Shown in pieces: positions 38,683 through 46,911 of a stretch of 64,000 nucleotides of DNA (position 1 is its first letter; the number at the start of each line of letters is the position of its first letter). The notes below the pieces were generated by a model. That model did not search any database and was not told the DNA's origin. It saw nothing but the letters and a program-made list of their open reading frames with translations. Position numbers and translations under genes: made by a program. Location: the NCBI RefSeq assembly GCF_014206945.1, contig NZ_JACHON010000001.1:713961-777960 (forward strand), read 5' to 3'. The stretch comes from Gracilibacillus halotolerans. Lineage in GTDB: Bacteria; Bacillota; Bacilli; Bacillales; Amphibacillaceae.

Positions 38683-39669
38683 CTACATATCAATAATCGA
38701 GGAATACAACGCTTCTGAAGTCTCAATCATATTTAAATAATGTTCTTTTAAGCGTAATATCCGCTTATCGTCTGCGTGTTTTTTTAAATCGTAACTCATA
38801 TGTACATAATAACGTAATGTTTCCGCTAACGCTTGATAATTCTCTTCTTCTGGTAAAAATGGTGCGTAAACATAAGCAAAGCGGTTTAAGACAAATTGCA
38901 TCATTTGATAGGATGTCGGATCATCACTTTCCATATCATCTAAGTAGTAGTAAACACCCGAGAAAAAATCACTTGGGGATAAGCTATTGACATCATTTAA
39001 ATCCCATTCGTAATGAATATTGAATTTCTCTATAGCGATGGTATCAACTGGCTTCGTTTCTATGTAATATTCTAGTATTGCCGATTTGACTACAGGATGT
39101 ATATTCTCATCTACTAACATTTGCTTTAAAATCGGGATATCCTTACTTAATTTCAGACTATGTAATTGCTTCATCATATACCACTGTTGACGATCATTCT
39201 TATGTATAACTGCCTGTTTCAGTTTTTCAATTATTTCGCCGAAAGTTTGCTCGCTCTCTTGCTCAAATAATTCTTTGCTTAATGTATAGATGTGCTCTAG
39301 CTGACTTTTAAATAAATCCGGAACCACTTCATCACGAAACACATCTTCCAGTAATTCTATGATATCTTGATATTTGCTAGATTCTAGCAACAATGTCGTA
39401 TAGATATGTAAATAGGAAAAATAATAATCATTATGTTCAGATAGAAGTGCTTCACAGTATATTTCTGCTTCTTCATGCATCTGCATTTCCATCATACAAA
39501 TTAATTTTCCTGTATGTACTTCATGAGATGCTACTCCATTTGATGTTAATTCTTCAAAATAACGGAGAGCCTCTTCAAAGTGATTGGCTTCCATAGCTTC
39601 TTTAGCCTTTTTTTCTAAGTTGTCTTTCCATTTCGGAAATATAATGATTTTTTCTTTTTCCTCCTCCAT
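38683..39669 (-). CDS. ysoA: YsoA-like TPR-repeat protein
   Basis: 328-residue soluble helical protein. The N-terminal part has TPR-like repeats (AKEAMEANHFEEALRYFEEL; KLICMMEMQMHEEAEIYCEAL). The C-terminal half is helical with conserved aromatic residues and no catalytic motif. It lies upstream of tig, as does B. subtilis ysoA. Function is unknown. Confidence 0.8.
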   Translation of the reverse strand: MEEEKEKIIIFPKWKDNLEKKAKEAMEANHFEEALRYFEELTSNGVASHEVHTGKLICMMEMQMHEEAEIYCEALLSEHNDYYFSYLHIYTTLLLESSKYQDIIELLEDVFRDEVVPDLFKSQLEHIYTLSKELFEQESEQTFGEIIEKLKQAVIHKNDRQQWYMMKQLHSLKLSKDIPILKQMLVDENIHPVVKSAILEYYIETKPVDTIAIEKFNIHYEWDLNDVNSLSPSDFFSGVYYYLDDMESDDPTSYQMMQFVLNRFAYVYAPFLPEEENYQALAETLRYYVHMSYDLKKHADDKRILRLKEHYLNMIETSEALYSSIIDM

Positions 39670-39969
39670 TCTTTCACCTGCCTTGGTCTATCGTTTCTTT
39701 TTATTATAAATAATATAACCACGTTTATACAAGTACCACCATTATGTAGAGAGAGCTGGATTTTCAACAAAATATGACATAGTCGTTTTCTTATGTGAGT
39801 TTTTAACTTTAATAACTATAATCTACAGATGCTGAGAGGCATTGTTGAGTGAAACAGACAACTATAAGGATTCCCTTTTAAAGATACACACTATTACTTG
39901 TATTCACTTCTTTGCTACCTTCTAAACTTATAACGATACAGTTTCAAAACTATTTGCTTGAACTGCTAT
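39670..39969. other. Gene-free interval upstream of ysoA
   Basis: About 300 bp of AT-rich DNA. No ORF with a ribosome site, no repeat or hairpin that I can support other than the tRNA terminator next to it. Confidence 0.55.
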
Positions 39970-40016
39970 AAAAATAAAAGCACTGTTAACGTCATATTCT
40001 AACGTTTAACAGTGCT
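39970..40016 (-). terminator. Terminator of the tRNA transcript
   Basis: AGCACTGTTAAACGTTAGA ... TGACGTTAACAGTGCT hairpin followed by TTTATTTTT on the minus strand, nine nt after tRNA-Arg. Confidence 0.92.
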
Positions 40017-40024
40017 GAGAAAAC

Positions 40025-40097
40025 GTCCCAGGAGCGATTCGAACGCCCGACCTACAGATTAGAAGTCTGTTGCTCTATCCTGCTGAGCTACTGGGAC
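40025..40097 (-). tRNA. tRNA-Arg (anticodon UCU)
   Basis: 73-nt cloverleaf: acceptor GTCCCAG/CTGGGAC, D arm AGCTCAGCAGGATAGAGC, anticodon stem-loop CAGACTTCTAATCTG with TCT, and T arm GTTCGAATC. No CCA is encoded. Confidence 0.97.
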
Positions 40098-40103
40098 ACA
40101 ATA

Positions 40104-40177
40104 TGGAGCGGGTGAAGGGAATCGAACCCTCGACAACAGCTTGGAAGGCTGTGGTTTTACCACTAAACTACACCCGC
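40104..40177 (-). tRNA. tRNA-Gly (anticodon UCC)
   Basis: 74-nt cloverleaf including an encoded CCA: acceptor GCGGGTG/CACCCGC, anticodon loop CTTCCAA with TCC, and T arm GGGTTCGATTCCC. It is upstream of tRNA-Arg in the same transcript, six nt apart. Confidence 0.97.
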
Positions 40178-40317
40178 AAAATAATTAAAATAATAAATTT
40201 CAATACCAACACGCTTTTAATTTAAGCTTATGGTTCCTGTCCCTGCATCTTCTAGTATCGCTTCGTTGTTGGCTTCTTCGGGACAACTCGATGTGGTTTC
40301 GACGATGTTATGCTCGT

Positions 40318-40445
40318 CACTAAACTACACCCGCATAATATAAATAAAACTCTTATGTATTCACGCAACTAGTGTGACGAGCAAAACACATACTAATACA
40401 CACCCGGTTGTGCTTAAGCAACCTACTAAGTAAACTACACCCGCA
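40318..40445 (-). repeat. Two orphan copies of the tRNA-Gly 5' end
   Basis: The first 17-18 nt of the tRNA-Gly gene (TGCGGGTGTAGTTTAGTG) recur at 40318-40335, and 15 nt (TGCGGGTGTAGTTTA) recur at 40431-40445, in the same orientation as the true gene. Neither continues into a cloverleaf. Between them is an inverted match, TGACGAGCAtAACA against TGACGAGCAaAACA. Confidence 0.85.
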
Positions 40446-40637
40446 TGCTCTTTAGGTATCATATGTATGACCGCTTAAAAAGTTATTGCTTTTTTTCGGA
40501 CAAGTATTATTATATTAACTTCCTGAATGAATGTCAACATTTTTTATGTATTTTTTCAAAAAAGAACGTAAAGCTTAATAGGAAAGAAAAAATCGACCAA
40601 AATAATACGATTTTTCTTTCGCTATTATTTATTGCGC

Positions 40638-41156
40638 TTATAAGGACGTTTTATAAGCGAGCTTTTCTATTTCTAGTCCCTCTTTTGTATAATAATCAAT
40701 TTGTACGTTTTCCAGATCATCATCTGCTGATAAAATAGCATAGGATCCGGGTAACTGTACGCGAGGTTGACGAATGCTACCTGGATTTATATATAAAATT
40801 TCACCTATTTTTTCAGCTACTGGGATATGAGAATGACCAAAACAAACAACATTTGCACCAATTTCTTGCGCTCGATATTGTACATTCATATAAGTAGAAT
40901 TAGTTTGATGTAGGTGACCATGTACGACAAGGAAATGTAAAGAACCAGTCTGCACTTCTTTTTCTGTAGGGAAATCCATATCAAAATCCATATTCCCTCT
41001 CACTGCTTGAAATCCTTCTAGTTCTTTACTATCAGGCTCTAATTCTGAATCTCCACAATGTATCATTACATCGACCTCATAATGATGGCGATTTTTAATC
41101 GTTAGAACCTCTTCCTTCCAACCATGACTGTCACTCATAATTAACACTTTTGGCAT
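40638..41156 (-). CDS. ysnB: YsnB/YfcE-family metallophosphoesterase
   Basis: 172-residue phosphodiesterase-fold protein with calcineurin-type motifs: SDSHG (D-x-H, about 8), GDSE (about 36), GNMD (about 53), HGH (about 80) and GHSH (about 108). It follows rdgB and rph, the B. subtilis rph-ysnA-ysnB order. Substrate is not certain. Confidence 0.93.
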   Translation of the reverse strand: MPKVLIMSDSHGWKEEVLTIKNRHHYEVDVMIHCGDSELEPDSKELEGFQAVRGNMDFDMDFPTEKEVQTGSLHFLVVHGHLHQTNSTYMNVQYRAQEIGANVVCFGHSHIPVAEKIGEILYINPGSIRQPRVQLPGSYAILSADDDLENVQIDYYTKEGLEIEKLAYKTSL

Positions 41157-41182
41157 GAAGAACTCTCCTTAATACTATATAA

Positions 41183-41773
41183 TCACTTTTGCAACCAATC
41201 TTCAAGTTGATCTAGAGCTTTTTTTCGGTGGCTAATTTCACTTTTTTCTTTAGGGGACATTTGTGCCATTGTCTTATCAAAACCTGATGGATAAAATAAC
41301 GGATCATACCCAAATCCATTTTCCCCAACTGGTTCGAAACCAATTTTACCTTCACATTCTCCCCTTTTAAAAACTGTTGATTTCCCTGGTTCAGCAATTG
41401 CAAGTACACATACAAACCGAGCTGTTCTATCGCTAGAAGGTATATTTTTTAATTCAGATAATACTTTTTGGTTATTAGCCTCATCATCTTTGTCTGTACC
41501 CGCATATCTAGCAGAGTAAACACCTGGGGCACCATTCAGTGCATCAATCTCAATGCCTGAATCGTCAGCAATTACAGGTATATGAAGCTTTTCAGAAATG
41601 GCTTCTGCCTTAATCGCAGCGTTCTCCTCAAATGTTGTACCAGTCTCTTCGATGTCTCCTATTTCCGGTGATAAGTCTAGTAATGATTTGACTTTTATTC
41701 CGTACTTATTAAATAAAAGCTCAAAATCTTTCACTTTGCCTTTATTTCGAGTCGCAATAACAATCTCTTTCAT
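41183..41773 (-). CDS. rdgB: XTP/dITP pyrophosphatase (RdgB/YsnA)
   Basis: 196-residue house-cleaning enzyme that removes inosine/xanthosine triphosphates. Motifs are the N-terminal ATRNKGKVKDF, TFEENAAIKAEA (about 48), IADDSGIEIDALNGAPGVYSARYAG (split about 68-92) and GFGYDPLFYPSG (about 152). It overlaps the rph stop by one base. Confidence 0.96.
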   Translation of the reverse strand: MKEIVIATRNKGKVKDFELLFNKYGIKVKSLLDLSPEIGDIEETGTTFEENAAIKAEAISEKLHIPVIADDSGIEIDALNGAPGVYSARYAGTDKDDEANNQKVLSELKNIPSSDRTARFVCVLAIAEPGKSTVFKRGECEGKIGFEPVGENGFGYDPLFYPSGFDKTMAQMSPKEKSEISHRKKALDQLEDWLQK

Positions 41774-42531
41774 TATTCATGTTCCTCATTTTTTTCCGTG
41801 ATATATTTATCATATTCCGCAATCGCAAGCTTTTGAATCGAAAAAATCTCTCTTATCCCTTCTTCGGCAAGAACTAACATTTCCATTAACTGATTACCCG
41901 AAAAAGTTGCCTCTTCTCCGGTACCTTGTAATTCAACAAACTCTCCATTTCCTGTCATTACCACATTCATATCTACATGTGCAATAGAGTCCTCTGTATA
42001 TTCTAAGTCCAACACTGCCGTCCCATTAGGTAAAACTCCTACAGAAATAGCAGCCAAATAATCTTTAACAGGGAACTTTTTAATTCTTTTCTCTCTATGT
42101 AACTTTCCAAGCGCAAGGGCTGCTGCTACAAATGCTCCTGTTATAGAAGCTGTTCTTGTTCCACCATCTGCTTGTATAACATCACAGTCAATCCAGATTG
42201 TTCTTTCTCCAATTACATCTAAGTCCACTACAGCACGCAACGACCTACCAATTAAACGTTGGATTTCCATCGTTCGTCCAGAAACCTTACCTTTAGATGA
42301 TTCTCGAATGTTTCTTGTTTCAGTAGCTCTTGGTAGCATAGCGTATTCTGCAGTAATCCATCCTTTTCCACTACCACGTAAAAAAGGAGGAACTCTATCC
42401 TCAATACTTGCATTACAAATTACTTTCGTTTCTCCCACTGTTATTAATACAGAACCTTCTGCATGTTTTGTAAAATCCGTTTCAATATGTATAGGTCTTA
42501 GTTCATTAACTTCTCTGCCGGTTTCTCGCAT
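41773..42531 (-). CDS. rph: Ribonuclease PH
   Basis: 252-residue phosphorolytic 3'-5' exoribonuclease trimming tRNA 3' ends. It has [19 protein letters not shown] (about 50-68), [14 protein letters not shown] (about 86), and the [20 protein letters not shown] active-site block (about 116-135). Two adjacent ATGs exist; the second is used here because it is eight nt from GGAGG. The C-terminal extension ([11 protein letters not shown]) is acidic. Confidence 0.97.
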   Translation of the reverse strand: MRETGREVNELRPIHIETDFTKHAEGSVLITVGETKVICNASIEDRVPPFLRGSGKGWITAEYAMLPRATETRNIRESSKGKVSGRTMEIQRLIGRSLRAVVDLDVIGERTIWIDCDVIQADGGTRTASITGAFVAAALALGKLHREKRIKKFPVKDYLAAISVGVLPNGTAVLDLEYTEDSIAHVDMNVVMTGNGEFVELQGTGEEATFSGNQLMEMLVLAEEGIREIFSIQKLAIAEYDKYITEKNEEHE

Positions 42532-42740
42532 CATCGTTTCCTCCTATCATTCTGTAATATCTTAACATATTTTCTCTAACATGTAGACTTTCATACATTT
42601 CCAAAAAACTTAAATTAGACTAACAATTGTTTTGAATAACCATAGAGATTGTGAGTATTGGGAAGTTGAGGCCGTGCCGAGGTATAGGAAACACTGTGTA
42701 AGTATTTTTTGCACAGTTTTTTACTTATACCGTATGGGTA

Positions 42741-42850
42741 AAAGCGAAGTGTTTTAGCGAAGTAATTATAAAAAACGTAAATACCGAACGAATTCTTGCA
42801 AATCGTTCGGTATCTACTATGATAAAATACTTCTTTCCTTGCCTCTTCTT
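42741..42850 (-). repeat. Terminator-bearing repeat, copy 2 (after gerM)
   Basis: About 110 bp nearly identical to 32255-32362, carrying the minus-strand terminator GTAGATACCGAACG / CGTTCGGTATTTAC followed by GTTTTTTATA (42770-42817). It begins ten nt after the gerM stop. The rest of the 42535-42740 gap holds no gene; a GCACAGTTTTTTACTTATAC stretch may belong to a longer degenerate repeat. Confidence 0.88.
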
Positions 42851-42860
42851 TATTCAGTCA

Positions 42861-43988
42861 TTAAATACTCTCTTTAGGTGACGCCATCTCCCGTGTCACT
42901 GGTTCTTCATAAGCTTGTCCACTTTCACTTATAACAGCTTTATGTTCCCCAGCAGAAACTTCAATCGCCTCTACGTTTTCTAGTTCAGTCATTGTTAACA
43001 CTATGGACTCCATCACTTCATCAGCAATCACACCTTTTTCACTATTTGCTAAGATGTTTTCATTAAACTGTAGAGAAAGGGTGCCATCACTATTTAATAG
43101 TGGCTCACTTGCTAATTGTGCACCAGTGTTAATGTATTTTTCTAATGGTAAATCAAAGGCTGGTCCCTCTAATAGAGCTTGTACAATTGAGTGTAGCTCA
43201 TTATCCTGATTTAAAGGAACGTGTTGTGTCACTGGCACGAAATAAACTTCTTCATTATTAGCTTGCATTGGAAAGTAAAGCGTTGCTGCTTTACTCTCCA
43301 TGAAATCTACTGCGTCGGCTACATGGACATTAATTCCATTAGCACGAGAATATCCTTCTGTAAGTGGTGTTCCATTCACTGGCATAGTCTGTTGCTCTTG
43401 CCCATTAATCCAAATTTTAATATTATTCACATTTTCAAACTGTGTTAATGTAAAAGTCATGGCTTCCAGAATTTTTTTCTCATTCTCTGCTTCATAATTG
43501 GCAAATTCTTCTGACAGATCAAGTACAAGTGTCCCACTTTCATCTAAATTGAGCGATATGACATCTGTACCTGAAGGAAGTACCGCTTGAAATCCGTTTG
43601 GAAGTATAGAGCTTATTGGACCATCCTCCACTAAGTATTCCACTACTTGTCTTGCAACTTCTTTATTGCTCGGTGCAGGTAAGTCCACTTCAACAGGTAC
43701 TACGAGCCCATTTTGATCCAGTAAATACAGTGTACGTGTAACGGGTTCTCCCGTTGTCTCTGATTCCATATTTTCCTCTTCTTCTTCTTCAGTACCTTCC
43801 TCATCGGAACCTTCTGATTCTCCATCTGTAATACTTTCTAGATCGTCAACTAAGTTTGCTTGTTCTGGTGGTGGATCCATATCCTCCATGGTTTCTTGCT
43901 CTCCTTTAAACATGCCACATGCACTTAGAAGTAACATACCAATCAATACTATAGTTAAAAATGGTAGACGACTTATTTTTTTCATCAC
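42861..43988 (-). CDS. gerM: Spore germination/sporulation lipoprotein GerM
   Basis: 375-residue lipoprotein. The signal peptide ends in the lipobox LLLSACG (Cys about 24), followed by a very acidic linker (to about 85) and two GerMN domains (about 85-215 and 225-355; SGTLVLDLSEEF and DGTLSLQFNENIL are equivalent core strands). GerM is a forespore-membrane channel/ring-associated protein in B. subtilis. It lies between racE and rph as in that species. Confidence 0.93.
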   Translation of the reverse strand: MMKKISRLPFLTIVLIGMLLLSACGMFKGEQETMEDMDPPPEQANLVDDLESITDGESEGSDEEGTEEEEEENMESETTGEPVTRTLYLLDQNGLVVPVEVDLPAPSNKEVARQVVEYLVEDGPISSILPNGFQAVLPSGTDVISLNLDESGTLVLDLSEEFANYEAENEKKILEAMTFTLTQFENVNNIKIWINGQEQQTMPVNGTPLTEGYSRANGINVHVADAVDFMESKAATLYFPMQANNEEVYFVPVTQHVPLNQDNELHSIVQALLEGPAFDLPLEKYINTGAQLASEPLLNSDGTLSLQFNENILANSEKGVIADEVMESIVLTMTELENVEAIEVSAGEHKAVISESGQAYEEPVTREMASPKESI

Positions 43989-44111
43989 GATACCCCCTAC
44001 GATGGTTTGTACTACTATGTATACGAGCTATCGGTGAAAATAGACTAATAAAATAAAACATTTATTTCTGAATGCCTCTTCCTCTTAAATACAGATTTAT
44101 CCTAAAACCAT

Positions 44112-44144
44112 AAAAAAAGTATGGAAATTAAATTTCTCCCATAC
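44112..44144 (-). terminator. Terminator overlapping the racE 3' end
   Basis: GTATGGGAGAAATT / AATTTCCATAC hairpin followed by seven Ts on the minus strand; the racE stop codon lies inside the stem. Confidence 0.85.
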
Positions 44145-44952
44145 CTTCTAATTTTGTTAGTGAGATTCGGCTCACCGCATCTATTTTTTGTTTTAACCAG
44201 CGAGAAGCAATCGCATGAAATTTACCTACGTCGCCGGTTGTATGAAAATGATATGTTGGTAATTCATCACCTTGATACAAATTCTTTCGATATCCTAAAA
44301 TTGTACTTACCTCTCTAGCAGTTTCCTCACCTGATGAAATGACAGTTACTGCTGGTCCCATAACTTCTTGTATTAGTTCGGTAATCATTGGATAGTGTGT
44401 ACAACCTAAGATTAACGTATCCATCTTCTTATACGGTAACAGTGGTTGCAATGATTCTACCACAATATCATAAGCCTCTTGGCCGGACACAATACCCTTC
44501 TCCACCAAAGGCACAAACCTTGGACAAGCTAAATCACGTACATTAATTGTAGTGTCTATATTTTTCAATGAATGGACATAGGAACCAGATGAGATTGTCC
44601 CTTCTGTACCAATAACACCTACTTCTCCTGTCCTCGTACTAGTAATCGCAGCTCTTGCACCTGGTTGAATTACACCAACTACAGGAATTGGTAATTGTTC
44701 CTTTAACAAATCCAATGTATAAGCAGTAGCTGTATTGCATGCAATTACTAACATTTTTATGTCTTTATCCATTAAAAAATCGACCATTTCCATTGTAAAC
44801 TGAATAACCTCTTCTTCTGGTCTTGGTCCATATGGACAACGTTTCGTATCTCCTACATATATAAAGGATTCTTTCGGTAGCTGACGGATTAATTCACTAG
44901 CTACTGTTAAGCCACCAACACCTGAATCAATAACTCCAATTGACTGTTTCAT
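44128..44952 (-). CDS. racE: Glutamate racemase
   Basis: 274-residue enzyme making D-glutamate for peptidoglycan. It shows VIDSGVGGLTVASEL (about 6), the two catalytic cysteines in VIACNTATAYTLD (about 72) and ILGCTHYPMI (about 184), and substrate-binding YVGDTKRCPYGPR. A terminator overlaps its end, separating it from gerM. Confidence 0.97.
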   Translation of the reverse strand: MKQSIGVIDSGVGGLTVASELIRQLPKESFIYVGDTKRCPYGPRPEEEVIQFTMEMVDFLMDKDIKMLVIACNTATAYTLDLLKEQLPIPVVGVIQPGARAAITSTRTGEVGVIGTEGTISSGSYVHSLKNIDTTINVRDLACPRFVPLVEKGIVSGQEAYDIVVESLQPLLPYKKMDTLILGCTHYPMITELIQEVMGPAVTVISSGEETAREVSTILGYRKNLYQGDELPTYHFHTTGDVGKFHAIASRWLKQKIDAVSRISLTKLEGMGEI

Positions 44953-45064
44953 TCCATCGCCTCTTTATTCTCTTTCAGTTAATTATTACGCATATAATCA
45001 TATCATAGCCAGTTGAAACTTATCGACTACCGTCAAGTAAATCAGCTGAAAAAGTACTTTCCAC

Positions 45065-45610
45065 CTATTTTTGTTTCCAATCGTTCTTTAACATTCCATA
45101 AATTACATGATCCACATACCGATCTTGGATTTTTTCTCCTTGACGGATAGTTCCTTCTTTCATGAAGCCTAATCTTTCAGGTATTGAACGACTTTTTTTA
45201 TTCTCAGTAGCAGCTCTTATTTCAATCCGATTAAGTTGAAGCTCGTTAAAACCATAATGTATTAAGCCCTTAACAGCTCTTGTCATAATTCCTTTACCCT
45301 CATAATCGGAATCAAGCCAATAACCAATATGGCCAATTTCATTTAACCAATCTAATTCATTAAAACCTACTGTTCCTACGATTTTATCATTATAAACGAT
45401 AAACGTAGTAATACTATTATTTGCTAAAAAACCACTACGACATATTCTAATAAAATTTTTGGAATCTTCTATCGTTTTCGTGTGATCTACCCAGCCCAAC
45501 CATTCTCGAAGCGTCTCTCTAGACCTATCAGTAAGTGTAAAGATTCTTTCTGCATCCATTAACTCGGGTAGTTTTAAGCGAATATCGTTATCAATATCGT
45601 ATGTAAACAA
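45065..45610 (-). CDS. RimL/YdaF-type GNAT N-acetyltransferase
   Basis: 182-residue GNAT protein. The TTG at 45610 is the preferred start (MFTYDIDNDIRLKLPE): it follows GGACGGGAGAG and matches the usual YdaF/RimL N-terminus, whereas the ATG at 45646 has no ribosome site. Acetyl-CoA motif A is YWLDSDYEGKGIMTRAVKG (about 95-113) and motif B includes NRIEIRAATENKKSRSIPERLGF. The typical target is a ribosomal protein N-terminus or small amines; none can be assigned. Confidence 0.85.
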   Translation of the reverse strand: MFTYDIDNDIRLKLPELMDAERIFTLTDRSRETLREWLGWVDHTKTIEDSKNFIRICRSGFLANNSITTFIVYNDKIVGTVGFNELDWLNEIGHIGYWLDSDYEGKGIMTRAVKGLIHYGFNELQLNRIEIRAATENKKSRSIPERLGFMKEGTIRQGEKIQDRYVDHVIYGMLKNDWKQK

Positions 45611-45690
45611 TGACGTTCTCTCCCGTCCTTTTATTTTTTTATACATCTTACTACTGTTTCTTAGTTTTTGAAAGCATGAAACCGCTCATT

Positions 45691-45729
45691 ATAAATACCA
45701 GTTATTCCAAACAGAATAACTGGTATTTA
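45691..45729 (-). terminator. Intrinsic terminator of gerE
   Basis: AAATACCAGTTATTC / GAATAACTGGTATTT perfect hairpin, directly after the gerE stop. Confidence 0.85.
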
Positions 45730-45730
45730 C

Positions 45731-45955
45731 TTAAAGCTTTAGCTCGCCCATTCTAATAAGCTCGACCACAGCTTGCGAGCGTCCCTTAACGCCGAGTTTC
45801 TGCATAGCATTTGATATATGGTTGCGAACTGTTTTTTGGGAGATGAAAAGTTCCTGTGCAATCTCTTTTGTCGTTTTATCTTGGACTAATAGTTCGAATA
45901 CTTCTCGCTCTCGTTTCGTTAATAATTGCTTTGGCCTGTACTCACTATCCTTCAA
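45731..45955 (-). CDS. gerE: Late sporulation transcription factor GerE
   Basis: 74-residue LuxR-type HTH protein consisting only of the DNA-binding domain: LTKREREVFELLVQDKTTKE and KTVRNHISNAMQKLGVKGRS. GerE controls coat genes in the mother cell with sigma-K. Size and position before sdhCAB match B. subtilis gerE. A strong hairpin follows. Confidence 0.97.
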   Translation of the reverse strand: MKDSEYRPKQLLTKREREVFELLVQDKTTKEIAQELFISQKTVRNHISNAMQKLGVKGRSQAVVELIRMGELKL

Positions 45956-46089
45956 CTGTGAACCCCTCCTTGCTGACTTTAGGGCATTTTTTTGCAGAGG
46001 GTAATTACTTAGTCACTTTCATATTATGTGAGAAGTAGTATAGTGTTCCCGTCATTAGCCTATCCTCGCATTTTCTTTTCTTCACTAAG

Positions 46090-46128
46090 AAAAAAAGTTC
46101 AGCAGCTATTTTAGCTACTGAACTTTTT
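46090..46128 (-). terminator. Intrinsic terminator of sdhCAB
   Basis: AAAGTTCAGTAGCT / AGCTGCTGAACTTT hairpin with a run of T on the minus strand, seven nt after sdhB. Confidence 0.95.
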
Positions 46129-46134
46129 GTTCGA

Positions 46135-46896
46135 TTAATAAGCATTGTCACTACCAAAGAAATTCTTAAAGGATTGCAAATTGGTAGATCTATTTAATGC
46201 AGCAATAGAAGTGGTTAAAGGAATTCCCTTAGGACAAACCTGGACACAGTTTTGTGAGTTACCACAACCTGTAATACCTCCATCTTCCATTAATGCATCT
46301 AATCTTTCTCCTTTATGCATTTCTCCTGTTGGATGAGCATTAAACAAACGAACTTGAGAAAGTGGTGCAGGTCCAATAAAATCAGATTTGCTATTTACGT
46401 TAGGACAAGCTTCCAAACAAACACCACATGTCATACATTTTGATAATTCATATGCCCATTGACGTTTCTTTTCAGGCATTCTAGGTCCTGGTCCAAGATC
46501 GTATGTTCCATCGATAGGGATCCAAGCTTTAACTTTTTTCAACGATTCGAACATTCTGCTTCTGTCAACAACTAAGTCACGTACAACTGGGAACGTACTC
46601 ATCGGTGCAATCCGGATTGGTTGCTCCAATTTATCAACGAGCGTAGAACAAGCTTGTCTAGGAACATCGTTGATAATCATAGAACAAGCACCACAGACTT
46701 CTTCTAAACAGTTAGATTCCCAAGAAACAGGTGCAACTCGTTTCCCATCCGCATTTTGTGGGTTCTTTTGAATTTCCATTAAAGCTGAAATTATGTTCAT
46801 ATTCTTTCGATATTTCACTTTAAATGTTTCGTCGTAAGTTGCCGAATCTGGATCATCTTGTCGGGTAATTATCAGTGTAATCGTTTCTTCAGCCAT
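46135..46896 (-). CDS. sdhB: Succinate dehydrogenase iron-sulfur subunit
   Basis: 253-residue subunit of complex II with [2Fe-2S] ligands in CLEEVCGACSMIIND ... C (about 62-87), [4Fe-4S] CMTCGVCLEACP (about 153) and [3Fe-4S] CGNSQNCVQVCPKGIP (about 208). It is the last gene of sdhCAB; a terminator follows. Confidence 0.98.
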   Translation of the reverse strand: MAEETITLIITRQDDPDSATYDETFKVKYRKNMNIISALMEIQKNPQNADGKRVAPVSWESNCLEEVCGACSMIINDVPRQACSTLVDKLEQPIRIAPMSTFPVVRDLVVDRSRMFESLKKVKAWIPIDGTYDLGPGPRMPEKKRQWAYELSKCMTCGVCLEACPNVNSKSDFIGPAPLSQVRLFNAHPTGEMHKGERLDALMEDGGITGCGNSQNCVQVCPKGIPLTTSIAALNRSTNLQSFKNFFGSDNAY

Positions 46897-46911
46897 TCTC
46901 GTTACCCCTTT

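Noticed and set aside
40445..40738. Plus-strand ORF of 97 codons
   Set aside because: It overlaps ysnB in antisense, has no ribosome site and a non-protein-like composition.
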